From Branchiostoma floridae (lineage: Eukaryota > Chordata > Leptocardii > Amphioxiformes > Branchiostomatidae), in assembly GCF_000003815.2 (NCBI RefSeq), contig NC_049991.1, forward strand, positions 1,781,718 to 1,845,717: DNA of 64,000 bases. Direction: 5' to 3'. Shown piece after piece: positions 1 through 12,315 of this stretch. The translations under genes were made by a program, and so were the position numbers. The notes below the pieces were generated by a model, which was given only the letters and a program-made list of their open reading frames with translations, ran no database searches and was not told the origin of the DNA. Position 1 is the first letter of the stretch, and every line of letters starts with the position of its first letter.

Positions 1-126
1 TGTAGTCTAATGATTGCACTTTGTAGAAGTGACAGTAGCGTAGTTGCAAATTGAGCTGGAGTGAAACTAGGTGGATAGGTGTAAAAGTGGCACCACTACT
101 ATGGAGCCACTTTTACAACTTCGTGT

Positions 127-635
127 GGGGCCGCGTAGTACAGTGGTATTGTATTCGGCCCGTGATCGAGAGGTCGCCGGTTCGAATCCGCCTACCGTGA
201 TGCCGGTCTTGTGCCCTTGGGAAAGGCACTTTACACGACTTTCCTCACTTTACTCAAGTGAAAATGAGTCGTCCCTCGGATAGGACGTTAAATGGAGGTC
301 CCGTGTATGGGGAGAGCCATACCCCATGCACGTTAAAGAACCCCCACACACACGTGCGATGGTGCGGTGTGCGTTGGTGCAAATCCTTCTGTCGGGAGTT
401 GGTGATTCACTTCAAATCACCCTGATGGAGGCCTGGCGAACCTCTGTCTCGTATCAGCCACATGGTGAATTACATCATTCACCCGGACGGGAGACCTGGC
501 GCATCCCCGTCTTGTAATTAGCCTACGAAAGGGTATGTCACCCCGTAAGGGGCGGTATAACCCCGTCGTGTGTAGACATGTGCGAACATGTCTACATTTG
601 ATCACGTCGACCGATGATGATGATGATGATGATGA
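127..635 (+). mobile_element. tRNA-derived SINE, family A, copy 1 (variant tail)
   Basis: The head (127-199) is tRNA-like with a pol III box B (GGTTCGAATCC). A body follows that recurs at 38.3 kb and 50.3 kb (GGAAAGGCACTTTACACGAC, then GGACGTTAAATGGAGGTCCC). After about position 335 the sequence departs from the other two copies and ends in an (ATG)n tract at 613-635, whereas the others end in A-rich tails. This looks like a SINE with a shared head and core joined to a different 3' module. Confidence 0.75.
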
Positions 636-1376
636 CTACTATGGAAGCAATGATTGCAGTTGCCAACTTGACAAGTGATACCAGTATACCACTTGGCTGC
701 ACTGGTGTCACGTTTACTACACTAGTTCGTGTTTTGAATAAAGTGCTTTTTGGCCGTGCTACCATTTTCACTTCTCGTGTCAACGTTAACGTTTATGGTG
801 TCTACTTTGAGTGAGTAGAAAGAGTGAGTAGTCGGCCCACCCAATAATGATAAAGAATAATAATAATTTGAAAATTTAACCATCTTGCTTTTTATTAACC
901 ATCTTTTTTTTCTTATTTTTTTAGTAAGTTTTTTTCTCATTATTTTTTTCAGTCTGCAGGGGATGTCATCCATAGAATTTACTTAGTATGGTCTTAGGCA
1001 GAGTCCTAGTCTTGAAATGACATTATTCAACGTCGTCTGATTGACAGAATTGGGTAGCGGGTCTGTTTTCACAGCTTTACTTCTCAGTCGAGGGTTGCGA
1101 GTAAGAGACAAGACGTATACATCTACGTTGACCGGATGATCCCAACAAAAAACAAAATTGAGAGTATTAGAGCCCACTATATAACGCTAGTTCACCTTTA
1201 TACGTGGGCTAACCTATAACCGTCGTTTTTAAAAAACGGGGGTATTCGGGGTACCCAAACGGCGGACGGTGGTTTCTTATTGTGATATTTTCAACATATT
1301 ACAGTTTAAAACATCAGTCGACTTGATTACCCGATGCTACTGGATATCCTATTTTTTTTACCTAATGGCCATAGGT

Positions 1377-1650
1377 TGCCGGTGCAATGGCCTAGTGGTT
1401 AGAGTGTTCGCCTTGCATTCGGTAGGTCGTGAGTTCGAACCCCGGCCGGGTCATACCAAAGACTTTAAAAAATGGTACATGCTGCTTTCTCTGCTTAGCA
1501 CTCAGCACTAAAGAGAAAGAGTATGGAAGTTAAACACACATCACTACCAGCGGACCAGCCCCCTGCTGTAGTGGCTTGCACATGTGTGGCCCAAGGGCTA
1601 CTCGAAATGGAGATGGGCGCCACCCCAAAAGCATCTGCACAGATGTAAGG
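1377..1650 (+). mobile_element. tRNA-derived SINE, family B, copy 1
   Basis: A tRNA-like head has box A (TGGCCTAGTGGTTAGAGTG) and box B (GAGTTCGAACC). The body (ATGGTACATGCTGCTTTCTC, then CAGCCCCCTGCTGTA) recurs at 33.3 kb. It is interpreted as a SINE rather than a functional tRNA because no closed acceptor stem forms and the downstream body is shared. Confidence 0.75.
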
Positions 1651-1880
1651 GTAACTTTAATAGGTTACTCATCGAATAAAGGTGAACTAGTTATTATTTT
1701 TGCCCAAAAATTGAAAATATTATGTAGTGTAAAAGTCAATGACATGTACACCCGATTTTTAGCATTATCTGCATTGTTATTTTGCATGTGTAAACTGTAC
1801 AAATACAGGCCACACAAGGTCTGCTGCTGAGGTGGTCAAGAACATGAGATATTAAATCCGGACGTCTCGCTGCGATACCG

Positions 1881-1893
1881 TGGAAAGCCGCCA
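1881..1893. repeat. left target-site duplication of the twin-primed LINE
   Basis: The 13-bp TGGAAAGCCGCCA is repeated exactly at 3943-3955, immediately outside both ends of the LINE at 1894-3942. Confidence 0.85.
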
Positions 1894-1903
1894 CTCACTC
1901 ACT

Positions 1904-2255
1904 CACTCGTCCTCTTGCACGTGGTGCGTAGAGCCGACTGAATTCACTAGGGACCTCCACCATCCTCTGTTTGTCGCTGCAAGCTGCGCCTGGTGGGGGG
2001 TGATGTTAATGGTGCGCAGATCTCGGGACACCACGTCCATCCAGCGGGTGCGGGGCTTCCCCCGTGGGCGACGCCATCCTGCCTGCTTTGGGTTGAAGTC
2101 GAGCAGGGCTCTGGTGGGGTGCTCTGGAGGGAGCCGGAGGACGTGCCCGTACCATCGAACCCTTCTCATGGCTGCAAGGGAGGAGGCGGGAGGTTGTCCG
2201 GTCAGCTCCCTGAGTTCACTGTTGCGCACGTGCTCGTGCCAACGGGCCACTGACT
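1904..2255 (-). pseudogene. inverted C-terminal segment of the same LINE ORF
   Basis: Read on the minus strand, the segment continues the RT protein after the thumb: HVRNSELRELTGQPPASSL, then RVRWYGHVLRLPPEHP and WRRPRGKPRTRW. Its stop codon is the first TGA of the (TGAG)n tail. It begins at the junction near 2251-2256, where a CCCGTTGG string also ends the plus-strand segment (3938-3945), consistent with internal second priming there. Confidence 0.82.
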
Positions 2256-2292
2256 GGCAGCTCTTCAAATCCGAAGTCCATAAAGCGGCTGA

Positions 2293-3942
2293 GGAAACAG
2301 TGGCAAGAGCAGACCCTCACCCAAGCAACCCTGGATCTCACCTGAGACCCTCGACATCATCGACTCTCGCCGTGCTGCTCGCCTACGCGGAGACCTGACG
2401 GAGTACCGCCGACTCAACGGGATTCGCAACATAGCTATTCGCCAGGACCGTGAGAAGTACTGGACGGATCAAGCGGCAAAGCTAGAATCTGCGGCAGAGC
2501 GGAATGACCAGAGACAAGTCTACAGGCTCCTACGCCAAGCCAAGGCAGGCCCCCAACAACGTAGCTTTCTGATAAAGGACAGTGCTGGCAATATCATCTC
2601 CACAGAGGCTGACTGCATCCATCGTTGGAAAGAGCACTTCAGCCAGCTGCTCAACCACCCTCCAGTACCCGAGGACCCCACACTCTCTGCGGCGGCCAGT
2701 TCGGCTGATGCCACAAACCCAGATTGTCCCATCACACCTGTCACTCCGGATGAGGTGAAGGCCGCCCTGGGTAAACTGAAGAATGGTAAAGCCCCTGGGA
2801 TCTGCAACATAACGGCTGAGATGCTGAAGGCAGGAGGGGATCACATGATTCAGTGGCTTACCCAGATAGTGAACCATGTATGGGTCCTGGAGACTCTCCC
2901 TGATGACTGGAGACGAGGGATCATCCTGCCGTTCTGGAAAAGGAAGGGAGACCAGCTGGTGTGCAGCAACCACAGAGGCATCACCTTACTCTCCATTCCA
3001 GGCAAGCTGTTCACTCGTATCCTCCTCACCAGAGCCATCCCTGCCATCAGGAGCAGGCGGCGCCCACAACAGGCAGGTTTCATGCCAAACCGCTCTACCA
3101 CGGACCATATCTCCGCTCTCCGTCTGGCCATTGAGAAGGCCAGGGAGTTCAGAAAGGACCGTCACCTTTACATTGCCTTCATAGACCTCAGAGCTGCCTT
3201 TGACACAGTAGACCATACCTCCCTCTGGAAAATCCTGAGACTGCTTGGAGCCCCTCAGAAGATAGTCTCCCTTTTCCAGCAGCTGTACAACTCCGCGGAG
3301 AGCTGCGTCAGAGTAAACGGGAAAGAGTCAGAGTGGTTCACCATCAACAGTGGGGTCAGACAGGGTTGTGTGGCTGCCCCCGACCTCTTCAACTGTGTTA
3401 TTGACTACCTGATGACGAAGGTCTGCGAACGAGTCCCCGGGGTGTCCTTTGGACAGTACAACCTGGCCGACCTCGAGTACGCCGACGACACCTCCCTGCT
3501 TGTCGATGATCTGGACCAACTGGCAGAAGCCCTCACGGTCTACGATGAGGAGGCCAAGAAGCTTGGTCTCAGCATCAATTGGAGCAAGACAGAGCTCATG
3601 CACATCGGAGACGGCCCGGACCCTGAGCCCCTCATCTTCAATCAGTGCATCGTGAACTTTGTCTCTTCATTCAAGTACCTTGGCTCAATAATCTCCAAGA
3701 CAGGTGACCTGAAACCCGAGGTCAACCAACGACGCGCCCAGGCCTCAGCTGTCCTACAGTCCCTATGGAAACCACTCTGGCGACATCGTCATATCTCCCT
3801 GCAGACCAAACAACGAGTCTACAACTCCTCGGTTATTTCAGTTCTCCTGTACAGCTCGGAAACCTGGGCACTGAACAACACTCTGGCAGCCCGGCTTGAC
3901 GGATTCGACTCTAGAGCTCTGAGGAGGATCACTGGCACCCGT
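2293..3942 (+). pseudogene. LINE reverse transcriptase fragment
   Basis: An open frame runs uninterrupted from 2293 to the insertion edge; the apparent extra codons to 4017 are host flank read-through. In order it shows an N-terminal linker (KQPWISPETLDIIDSRR), the RT start (LKNGKAPG), the RGITLLS and GFMPNRSTTDHI fingers, the palm motif A (YIAFIDLRAAFDTVDH), the GVRQGC motif, the catalytic LEYADDTSLL box, and a thumb (FKYLGSIIS). One frameshift near 2310-2325 separates it from upstream coding (LFKSEVHKAAEETVARA in another frame). The endonuclease is missing through 5' truncation. It is not functional as it stands, because the C-terminus lies inverted upstream. Confidence 0.85.
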
Positions 3943-3955
3943 TGGAAAGCCGCCA
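3943..3955. repeat. right target-site duplication of the twin-primed LINE
   Basis: TGGAAAGCCGCCA is identical to 1881-1893. Confidence 0.85.
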
Positions 3956-4078
3956 GGGGGACAAAAAAGTCAAATCATTCCCATTTTTGCCACAATTCAC
4001 CAACACAGAAATTCTGAAACCAGTCCCTCTATGGTCCTTGAGTTATCTTGGCAACCAATAGACAGCATTCTAGGAAGA

Positions 4079-4121
4079 CACACACAGACACACAGACACA
4101 CAGACACACACACAGACACAC

Positions 4122-4171
<50 letters not shown>
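4079..4171. repeat. (CA)n microsatellite
   Basis: A CA/CAGA tract begins as mixed ACAGACACAC units and becomes pure (CA)n for the last ~45 bp. Confidence 0.95.
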
Positions 4172-4172
<1 letters not shown>

Positions 4173-7100
4173 AATACCGCTTAAAATCTAACCTTTATTC
4201 AGACACACAACACGCTTGGCAGCCATGATACGACCCCCACGACCAACGAATCTACAAATCGTGCTAGTTTTCCTCAATTACGCATCATCAGCACACTACC
4301 GTGTAGTCCCCCTTCACACTTTATGGCCACCCCCCTCCATACCTTATCCCGACGTACAGGCCTTTCGTCTTACAGCTAGGACACCTGTTGAAGAAGATGT
4401 CTCCAAGGAGCTCCACAGATAACTTGTTGTCTTCAACAGTGATTTCCTGTGCAGACGACCACCGTTAAGTAAGGGGGGCAGTTCACTAAATGCTTTGCGG
4501 GTAAGATGGGCAGATACGTATTTACGCAGTGATACTAATAGGTGATTAAACTAAAGCATTGGCGGCTTAGTCAGTGAGGAATCGAATTTTATTCATATAT
4601 ATGAAATATTGCTAACTCTATAACGTGGATTATTTTCAGATAAAGTAACGCTAGGAAACTGTGTTATTTGGTTTTTATCCTCCAGAAATATTTTACTTGG
4701 AGTTGGATGAGAAGCAAAGCATTCACACTGTGTTTGAGTGGCTACAGGCAACATGCTGCTATTATGAGTCTAAATCAAAGTCGTTCTTTGAAAGGAATGC
4801 GCCTGCACATGACTCATCTGCATTAAATTTTGAAACTCACTTGAATGATTTTGAAACTCGCTTGAAACTTTGTAACTCGCTTGAAATTTTGAAAACAAGA
4901 AAATCTCATACCTTCGTGAAATATTTCCGTTAACTTGTTTTAATAATTTTACGAATTTCTCGCTAAATTTGTTTCCTTCCAGCCTGCGTGCCGTCACTCC
5001 ACAATTTTCAAATAACTATGGACACACACCAAGACATACAAAAAAACAAAGAACAGACAAATAAACAGAGTGAAAACAATACGTCCGTTTTACGGAGGTA
5101 AAAGAACTATTCGTTGCTCCTTTTATACAACATAAGAACAACAATTTTTTTCTATAACAACGCGATGAAATTAAGTAGATTGGATTGAAATAAATCCTAA
5201 TTGAGGCTAAGTGTAAGTTATAGGCCTGTGTCTGGCTATATGACTCGCCTTGTTTTAAGTCCAAAATGGTTCTGGCATCACGTATCAAAACTAAACGGAA
5301 AAGCAGCTGCCGGTGCGTTTGAAATGTATTCTGTGCTCTAATTGGTTAACCTAAACTGTTATTCATTCTCCACACGCCCTAGTGCAGCATGCAAATATAA
5401 ACATACTATATAAGCCAGGAGGATTTCGGATGCTGACATAAAGCAATACAAATGCTTTTATTGGAGGGAAGAATGTCTCTCCTATAGGGACCAACTGTGG
5501 TTTCAGAAAATAACCAAATTTTCTTTCGCAACACAAAGGATTTATTCAACTTCTCTTCGGAAGTTCGTTTGTTTTGCTTTTTAATTTCGAGGCCGTGAAT
5601 TGAGTTTCTCGCATTGTGAATCAAAGGGTAAATGCACCATCCCTAGACATTATTCTCTTTTTTTACATTCATTAAGCAAATCATGTCTTCACTTACATGA
5701 TTAAATAGTTACTCGCATGAAGCTTTATTGACATGACAAAACGTTCAAGTGCAGTGACTTAAGCAGGGTTTTCTATAAACTACAAATAGGGTACAGAGTG
5801 AATTTTAGAATTCTACTGACTAAACAGTTATAATAGATAACAAAAATAGATCCCTATCCTTATAGAATAAGGTGTGGCTAAACGTGCTATTATCATTTCT
5901 AATAAGAAAGCAATATTTTATGTTTCTACCCATCTTAATTAGCACTATGAAAATTGTCTGATCTTATCGATGAGGGTGGTACAAGATGACCATTGCATAT
6001 TTATTATTACGTAAAGCATACGTTAAGATTTAAAGGTGCTTTAGGTATGCTTAAAGATCGGATTTTGTGCAGTGCCTTGCCTTTAAAAACTGTCACTGTT
6101 GGAAGAAAATAGGTAGTAAGTGTAAGGTCCATTCTTTGATAAATTTTGATGCCTGGGGCTTGTTGAACGAATGCCTTTGATATGTCCACTGTATTTTCAA
6201 TGAAAGCCGGGGGGGGGGGGATCTACTACTGTGACTTAATTATAGGCCGTCTTGGCTCCTTTGATATGTGACATAGAGAACATCAAAAGCTGCTTGCTCA
6301 CGGAGGTGAACATACAAAGGGTTCGTCCATTCTGTCCACAGCTAGTTAAAGACGAATATCACTCTTTGATTGTACATATGTCCCAAATAACTTATACACA
6401 ATAAATAAATAAATAAATTAGTGAATAAATAAATTCACTGTACACAAGGCAATCGTCTTACATACCGGGATTTGCCTCAATGGATCCCGGACTTAGCAAA
6501 ATTAAATACATTATGACATGTGACAACCCCTGCATGGTATACATAGGAAAATATTAAAAAAAATGTTTAGACGCTAGAAATCCCTCCAATGATTGTAAAA
6601 GACCATTTTCATCCGATACTATGTACCCTTTTATCAAGCAGATTAACCTTATAAAACTGTGGTTTTGTGTTAGTAGATGCTAGGCTTTGTACCTTGTACA
6701 ATTGTTGCGCAATAAAGTTATCTTATAAAAGGGAAGATAGCGAAAATGCACGAGCTGTTGATAAAAAATATGCACAATGTTTAAACTGCACACTCTTTGA
6801 CATCAAGTGTGGTTTCTAGTCAAGCTGTCACTACTTATTCATTATTATTTTGTTTTTCTGTCCTTTAGTTTCGGTTAGTCTGAGTATGGATATAGCGCTT
6901 TCGCTGTTAATTGAAGTGCCCAGAGGGAACTGTATAGATAATTAAGGTAGAGATGAGTTGCGACAGTTGGTTGCCTACGATACGTACACGTAATACCCGT
7001 ACTACAAGGTAAAATGAGATCATCAGTTTTTCCTGTGTTCCTCATGTTACAAAAAATCATTGGAATAATTACGTCTTATACTTGTTAGGGTAATACAAAC

Positions 7101-9140
7101 TAGAATCTGCTAGCGAAAGAGTCATTATTAATTATCAGAATCGTCATATTCGATTTTTTTTTTCGAGGGAGGAACAGGTGACCCAAACTTTCGATGGATA
7201 AGCCAAATTCTGTATTTCTCACACCCTTCCTGGTCCCTTCCTCACAATTATATAAACAAATGATTTGTCTTGTCGAGAAAAACTCGCTTAAATATTAGTT
7301 TAGTAATAGCCTTTATTGCACATTCATGCCCTATCGGGCTAAGTACAAGCAAATAGATACAAATGGTAATAATACAGTACACATGATTTCTAAGACTAAT
7401 CTAAAACATGGATTCTAAAACTATTCTAATACATTTGTTCGGCTTCTTCTCGTTTCTTAGTAATGTTAAAGCTTGAGATATGTTTGTATAATGTCGTTTG
7501 CTCAAAACTCATAAAGAAAGATGAATTTCTGAACACTAGACAAAGATTCAAAGCGAGGGAACTTTCCTATAATATAGCTAAAAAGAATACTTCTATCGTT
7601 ACTATACAAACTACAATCTAATAAAAAGTCGGATTCATCTTCGACCTTGTTCGGGTTACAGTACTGACAGATTCTTTAGTCGAATATTTAGTTTGATTTG
7701 TTCAACAAAGAGTCTATTCCGATTATACTTTTATTATACTGGCGATTGTCTTGCAAACTTTGCTTTCAAGTATACCATGTTGATTTGATTATATGGATGA
7801 CTTCCACGAACGCCAGTTTTCGTCCATTTAAGATAAGGTTTTGGACCACATCCGCCCCGAATCCGACTGTAAATTGTTCAAATCTGCTACCTGCTAAAAA
7901 ATGAGCACGTGTATTCGGTAATGTTGAAGAAAAAAAACGGACAACGAGTCCTAGCGTAATGTCGTAGCATGCCAAAATCAATTCCAAAGTCTAAGAAGTT
8001 TTCAAAGAGCAACAATAAAGAATTCTCATTTTGTAGTCTTACACTCTGTATTCAGTCATTTGTTTATCCATCTTGATCTCTAAGATTTCATAATGAATGC
8101 AACTTTTTTTCTGACAAACTATTGTTTTTCGCACGCTAGCATCAGTTTTGGGGTTCCAAGCGGATGTCATCCACATAGTCGAACCAACATGGGCTAAAGG
8201 AAATTGACATCCAAACAGATATTCTTTTGGCAAGGCATTATAAGGCATTATCACTTTGTCAGTGTCACTGATAAAATATAACGGATGCTATCTGAAACGT
8301 CTGGTTGTTTCCAAAATCATATCCAGTTGCTTGAGTAACTGCTTTTGGCGTATCTTATTACCTGGATGTCTAACCTTCCTTGACGTAATATAAGACCTTA
8401 TTGGCCAACCGGACAATGGATACTGTTTTTGTCCATGGATAAAGTCTTGCCAACGGAAGATCTGGTTGGAGATTAAAGGAAGTTAAATGATAGAGGAAGG
8501 GATGGTTATCTACTCAATGTATTTGATACTGTTAGCAGTCGAAATGATCAGGAAGATATTTTGGCGTGCAGTTCATTCTAGTGACGCTGGAAAAGATTGA
8601 TGGCTGCCAATCAAAACGCTACGAAGTTATTTCCGTACTTTGTCCAGTTCTAGGGACTTCATTGTCTTTGCATATTGTTTACCCGATGTGTAACTCCATA
8701 AATGTATTTTTTTGTACATTTTGAAGCCTATGACAGGTTTTAGCAATATCATGCAGGGTTGAAAAAGTTTTCTAAAATCCACTTGTCCTATCAGGCAAGC
8801 ACATAATAAATGTACTTGCCCGAACCAATTTTTCACTTGCCCAAAATTCAAATGTCACTGTTACTAGTATATGCATTTTCACTTCCCGGCAATGGGAATT
8901 CTCTGTAGACAATTGCTTGATGTCATGACTGTAAAAAGTAACAAGTATATCAAAATTGCACTAAAATCAATGGAAAAATCTTACTTGCCCGATCGGACAA
9001 GTGGGGTAGGACATGCACTTGCCCGAACAGCACTTTCACTTGCCCTGGACAATAGGGCTAGTGGACTTGTTTATCCCTGTCATGAAATCCTTTTCATATG
9101 AGCCAATCTCTTTCCCTGGAGCTGTTAGCTTTGCCATGGC
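4172..9140. other. gene-poor AT-rich stretch
   Basis: No gene is recognised on either strand. Visible pieces include a G-homopolymer (6209-6220), a short AAAT run (6400-6432), a LINE-like tail GCGCAATAAAG (6706-6720), partial copies of a family with ATGTTGATTTGATTATATGG and GATGTCATCC ends (7776-7805, 8130-8200), a half copy of the ATATCCAGTTGCTTGAGTAA hairpin family (8300-8395), and an element rich in CACTTGCCC words (about 8750-9085) bounded by AGGGTTG and ATCCCTG. Confidence 0.55.
8753..9085. mobile_element. candidate small hAT-like element with CACTTGCCC repeats
   Basis: The segment carries repeated words ACTTGCCCGA/ACTTGCCC in a head-to-tail pattern and ends near CATGCAGGGTTG and ATCCCTGTCATG, a short imperfect terminal inverted repeat. 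There is no coding content. The call rests on resemblance in style to other small elements here (22.0, 48.5, 60.2 kb). Confidence 0.4.
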
Positions 9141-9290
9141 TGTTTCTGGTTTGTTTGTTTGATTACTTATTTGTTTATTTATTTGTTTTTGTTTTGCACG
9201 ACAAGAAAGCTCATAATGCAAAATACTACAAACAATAGACAAAACAGGTGAAATGGGGGGGGGGGGATAATCGTATATAGCTTATACTAG
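9140..9290 (-). mobile_element. LINE 3'-tail fragment (minus orientation)
   Basis: TTTATTTGTTTTTG-rich sequence followed by TTTTGCACGACAAGAAAGCTC and CAAACAATAGACAAAACAGG resembles the stretch at 19890-20230, which begins with (GATT)n. These look like short-repeat 3' ends of a non-LTR element in reverse orientation. A G10 run lies at 9256-9266. Confidence 0.4.
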
Positions 9291-9361
9291 GACTTCCTCC
9301 TCGATACTTAACAAATTGATTATGATCGATAAATAAAAAAAAGCAAAGCAATACATAGAAC

Positions 9362-9868
9362 GTGATAACGATAATGAATTCTTATGTCAAATTTTTGACA
9401 GATGAAAAAGGCAAACAGGCATATGCCTTTGGGTTCGGCAATCAGAGACTATGTCCGTCATGTCAAGATGGTATTGAAGACGAATTTCATTTTCTAATGA
9501 CATGCCCTGCATATACCGTAGAGAGACAAAAATTAATGGATATGATCACATGTAAATATAGTACACCATTGCCAAAGAAAAACACAGGTATTTTTAAACT
9601 ACTTATGTCATGTCCAGACTACATGTCTACATATCTAGGCCAATACATTTGTACTGCTCTGAAAAAGAGAGAAAGTATTGTACAATAGCAGACCTAATCA
9701 TTTAAGTTGTATTTTACACTATGTTAATACGACAGTTATGTTCACATTCCTGTACTACATGTAGTTATAGTAATACGTTGTATCATCGTATAAATTGATC
9801 TATTACCGTTGCCTTACATTGTACCTTATACAAAAATTAATGTTGCGCAATAAACTTCATTCATTCAT
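9362..9868 (+). mobile_element. LINE 3' fragment with zinc-knuckle C-terminus
   Basis: The frame 9362-9688 contains CPSCQDGIEDEFHFLMTCPA, the CxxC...H...C knuckle common at the C-terminus of non-LTR reverse transcriptases, then a stop, a ~150-nt 3' UTR and GCGCAATAAACTTCATTCATTCATG. The (ATTC)n ending is a short-repeat LINE tail. There is no RT upstream, so the copy is 5' truncated. Confidence 0.75.
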
Positions 9869-12315
9869 GACTTTTATGGTGAAGGAGGGGTGTGCAAATC
9901 CTTCTCCACCCTCTCGTCTACTGGCGCACTAAGTCCCACAGGGACCAGAACTTCATGCCACGTGTGAGACGATATAATTAAAGGCAATCAAATAACTAAT
10001 TGTATGACGACGACTGTTAGACATCCAGGTAATACGATACACCAAAAAACAATAACTCAAGCAACTGGATATGACTTTTGGTATCACTGACGAAAGGTGA
10101 CACTGCCTAAAACGTCTGAGCGCTTCCAAAATCATATCCAGCTGCTTAAGTAATTGTTATTTGGCGTAACTAATAGATAAGACATAAGGAATGAACATAC
10201 GAGGCAAGTACAGGGGGCTAGGCCTAGGGTGGATTATCAAATTGGCACTTTTAAACGTTAGGATATAAGAGGTACCGGTTGTTTAAAGGCTGTTCCATAC
10301 AGTGACACATTCATATTTTACGCAGGGTCGTGCTAATGATGTGGGTAAGAGAGAAATATGAACTTCAAGTTGATTTAGTCATTAAGGCACCCTGTTCCCC
10401 AGCTGAAATGAACTAGCCCTAGAACACAGTACAGTACGTACGTATGCTATACCAACAGCCACACCTCTAGCTCAACGCAAAGCAGATGGTAACGTTACAA
10501 CTAGCAAACCAGACCCAAATGCTATAGGTATTGCCACTGACAGTCTCAACAAAGGACATTAACTTTTAGGTCGGCCGTCTTCGAATGCATGATTATTATT
10601 ACCCCGAAATATAGATTTTTTCTTTAACGAGGCTTTCTCATAAGTCATATGTGGTATACAGCCGAATTATAGTCATTTTAATCGACCACAACCGGAAATG
10701 GTACGTATACAACACTGCATTATAGTTTTGCATACATAGATAAATACATACATAAATACATAACGTTACATAACCTTTTATCTTCTTCTTCATAGTATTT
10801 CTAATCTAATTTATTGTGGAAACTGACTATATTGTAGAAATCTTTGGACAAAGAAAATAACTATACTCGTAGCCTATCTTTTAATACAGGCGATTGGAAT
10901 CAACAAGGTCAAAATTGATAATTTTTTTGTATTAAAGTTGTACATATCTGGTATTGTGTATTCGAGACTGAAAACAGCCGACAAAGATGGAAGAGCTATC
11001 ATGAATTATGATATGATATTTTTTATGATTTTTCGACAAACGTTAATCCAGCATACTATATTCGACTACGACGGAGTTACGTGTTACGTGATATGCATAT
11101 CATCCACGGTACATTTGCAGTGTCAACAATAATGCTTACATGCCATTAATATTAGGAGAATACATCTTTCATATAGACCCAGATACATGCAACGATATTA
11201 CACAGATACATGCATCAACCATCGTAATACGTTCACGGTTCTAAACTTGAGACCACCAGTATTTAAACTACAACAAACAAAGGTCTCTATATACGCATGT
11301 ACTACTCACCACCAAAGCACACGTTGTCAGAAGGCCGCTTGGGGTTTTCTGCGCTTCTGTGCGACTAAATATAACCCCTGAAGACTGTCTGACATTCTAC
11401 AGGGGGGTTTCCAATATCTGAAAACTATGTTTAGTTGTGTCATGACATCAAGTCTGGCATTGTTCCCATTGTGGAGCTGAGGTCAGACAAAGGCGTGCAA
11501 CGATCAGCGAAAGCTTCCAGGGGTGCGGGGGTTTCTTTGCGCCCTTGCCTAAAATTCAACGATGGCCCCGTAAGCAAGTAAATTCTGTTAATGACATCAG
11601 CGCGCTCATTAATTTTTGCCTGATTTAGAAACAAACAAACGAGAATTGTTCCCTCTCGGAGTTTATGAACATGACGAGAACGTATCAAAATTGGAAAATA
11701 TATTGCGTATTAGCCTTGTACTTGTTAATTGACACTATTGACGTATATGTAGCCATGACCCTTGTTCTAGATTTAGTGAATCTATTTCTATATTAAAAGT
11801 GACACCAATGTGGTAGCCTTGACTGTAGTTGTCAACTTGCTAAGTGATGCCAGTCTACCACACTACTGTCACTTTGCTGCCTCTTAAATGCAGAAATAAA
11901 AGACTTGTTGGCTGTGATACCATGCTTTGTTCCTTAAAGCATTGTTAGACCTTTTATGGTGTCTATTTGGAAAATCTAGATATCATTTTACCCATCTCCT
12001 TTTTTCGCCCTCTCGCATTAAATTTGAAATCTGCATAGGATGTCACCCATGAAATATACTTCCTGTGGTATAATGAAAAAGAAAGGGGCGGGTTTGCCCA
12101 AATGTCTCGAAGCCTTCCGAACGCTTTCCCCGAATCAGACGATATTTACACCCCCCTATTCGTGCACGAATTACGCACCCGCAGTGTTACTATTGATAAG
12201 TGCGCCCAGACGGCTAACTATCTCAAGCTCCATTCGTCATTGCCAACTGTAATAACAACCTTCAGTCAGTCAAGGCGAACGCAATGTGCAGGTGCCATAC
12301 TCTATTCAGGATGGT
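9869..12315. other. intergenic stretch, no gene seen
   Basis: It contains an inverted hairpin-family copy (9990-10160) and otherwise AT-rich unique-looking DNA. Several 60-80 codon open frames occur but show no recognised domain. Confidence 0.5.
9995..10160. repeat. foldback element of the GTTGCTTGAGTAA family
   Basis: ACTCAAGCAACTGGATATGA and CATATCCAGCTGCTTAAGTAA face each other about 60 bp apart and are flanked by ACATCCAGGTAATA. Related hairpins lie at 29722-29860 and 53024-53150, with half copies at 8300 and 59790. Confidence 0.7.

Larger units (their letters stand above)
1..1880. other. gene-poor repeat region, left edge
   Basis: No host gene is visible. The stretch holds a tRNA-derived SINE (127-635), AT-rich unclassified sequence (640-1170), fragments of a repeat containing CTAGTTCACCTTTAT (about 1180-1270, a related stretch at 13262-13480), and a second SINE type (1377-1650). 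The short open frames here lack codon-like character or family resemblance. Confidence 0.6.
1894..3942. mobile_element. 5'-inverted (twin-primed) non-LTR retrotransposon copy
   Basis: The 3' end of the element is in minus orientation (about 2255 down to 1894). It encodes the post-RT C-terminus (RWYGHVLRLPPEHPTRALL, then PRGKPRTRWMD) and terminates in a (TGAG)n microsatellite-like tail. The 5' part lies in plus orientation from about 2252 to 3942 and encodes the reverse transcriptase. The RT stops in the motif GTRW and the inverted piece resumes at ARWHEHVRN, so the two halves are consecutive in the parent element. A 13-bp target duplication flanks the whole. This is the signature of twin priming. 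The clade is not assigned; the tail and C-terminus resemble RTE/CR1-like elements. Confidence 0.88.

Noticed and set aside
127-199. Functional tRNA gene
   Set aside because: Same reasoning; the head is attached to a SINE core repeated at 38.3 and 50.3 kb.
1377-1450. Functional tRNA gene
   Set aside because: Boxes A and B are present but the body downstream is a dispersed repeat and the acceptor stem does not close; a SINE head.
1880-2398. 172-residue plus-strand frame upstream of the RT
   Set aside because: It is mostly the antisense of the inverted LINE C-terminus, joined across the twin-priming junction to a fragment of the RT N-terminal region.
6209-6220. G-quadruplex or regulatory G-run
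   Set aside because: A single mononucleotide run of G; a similar run at 9256-9266. No evidence beyond homopolymer.
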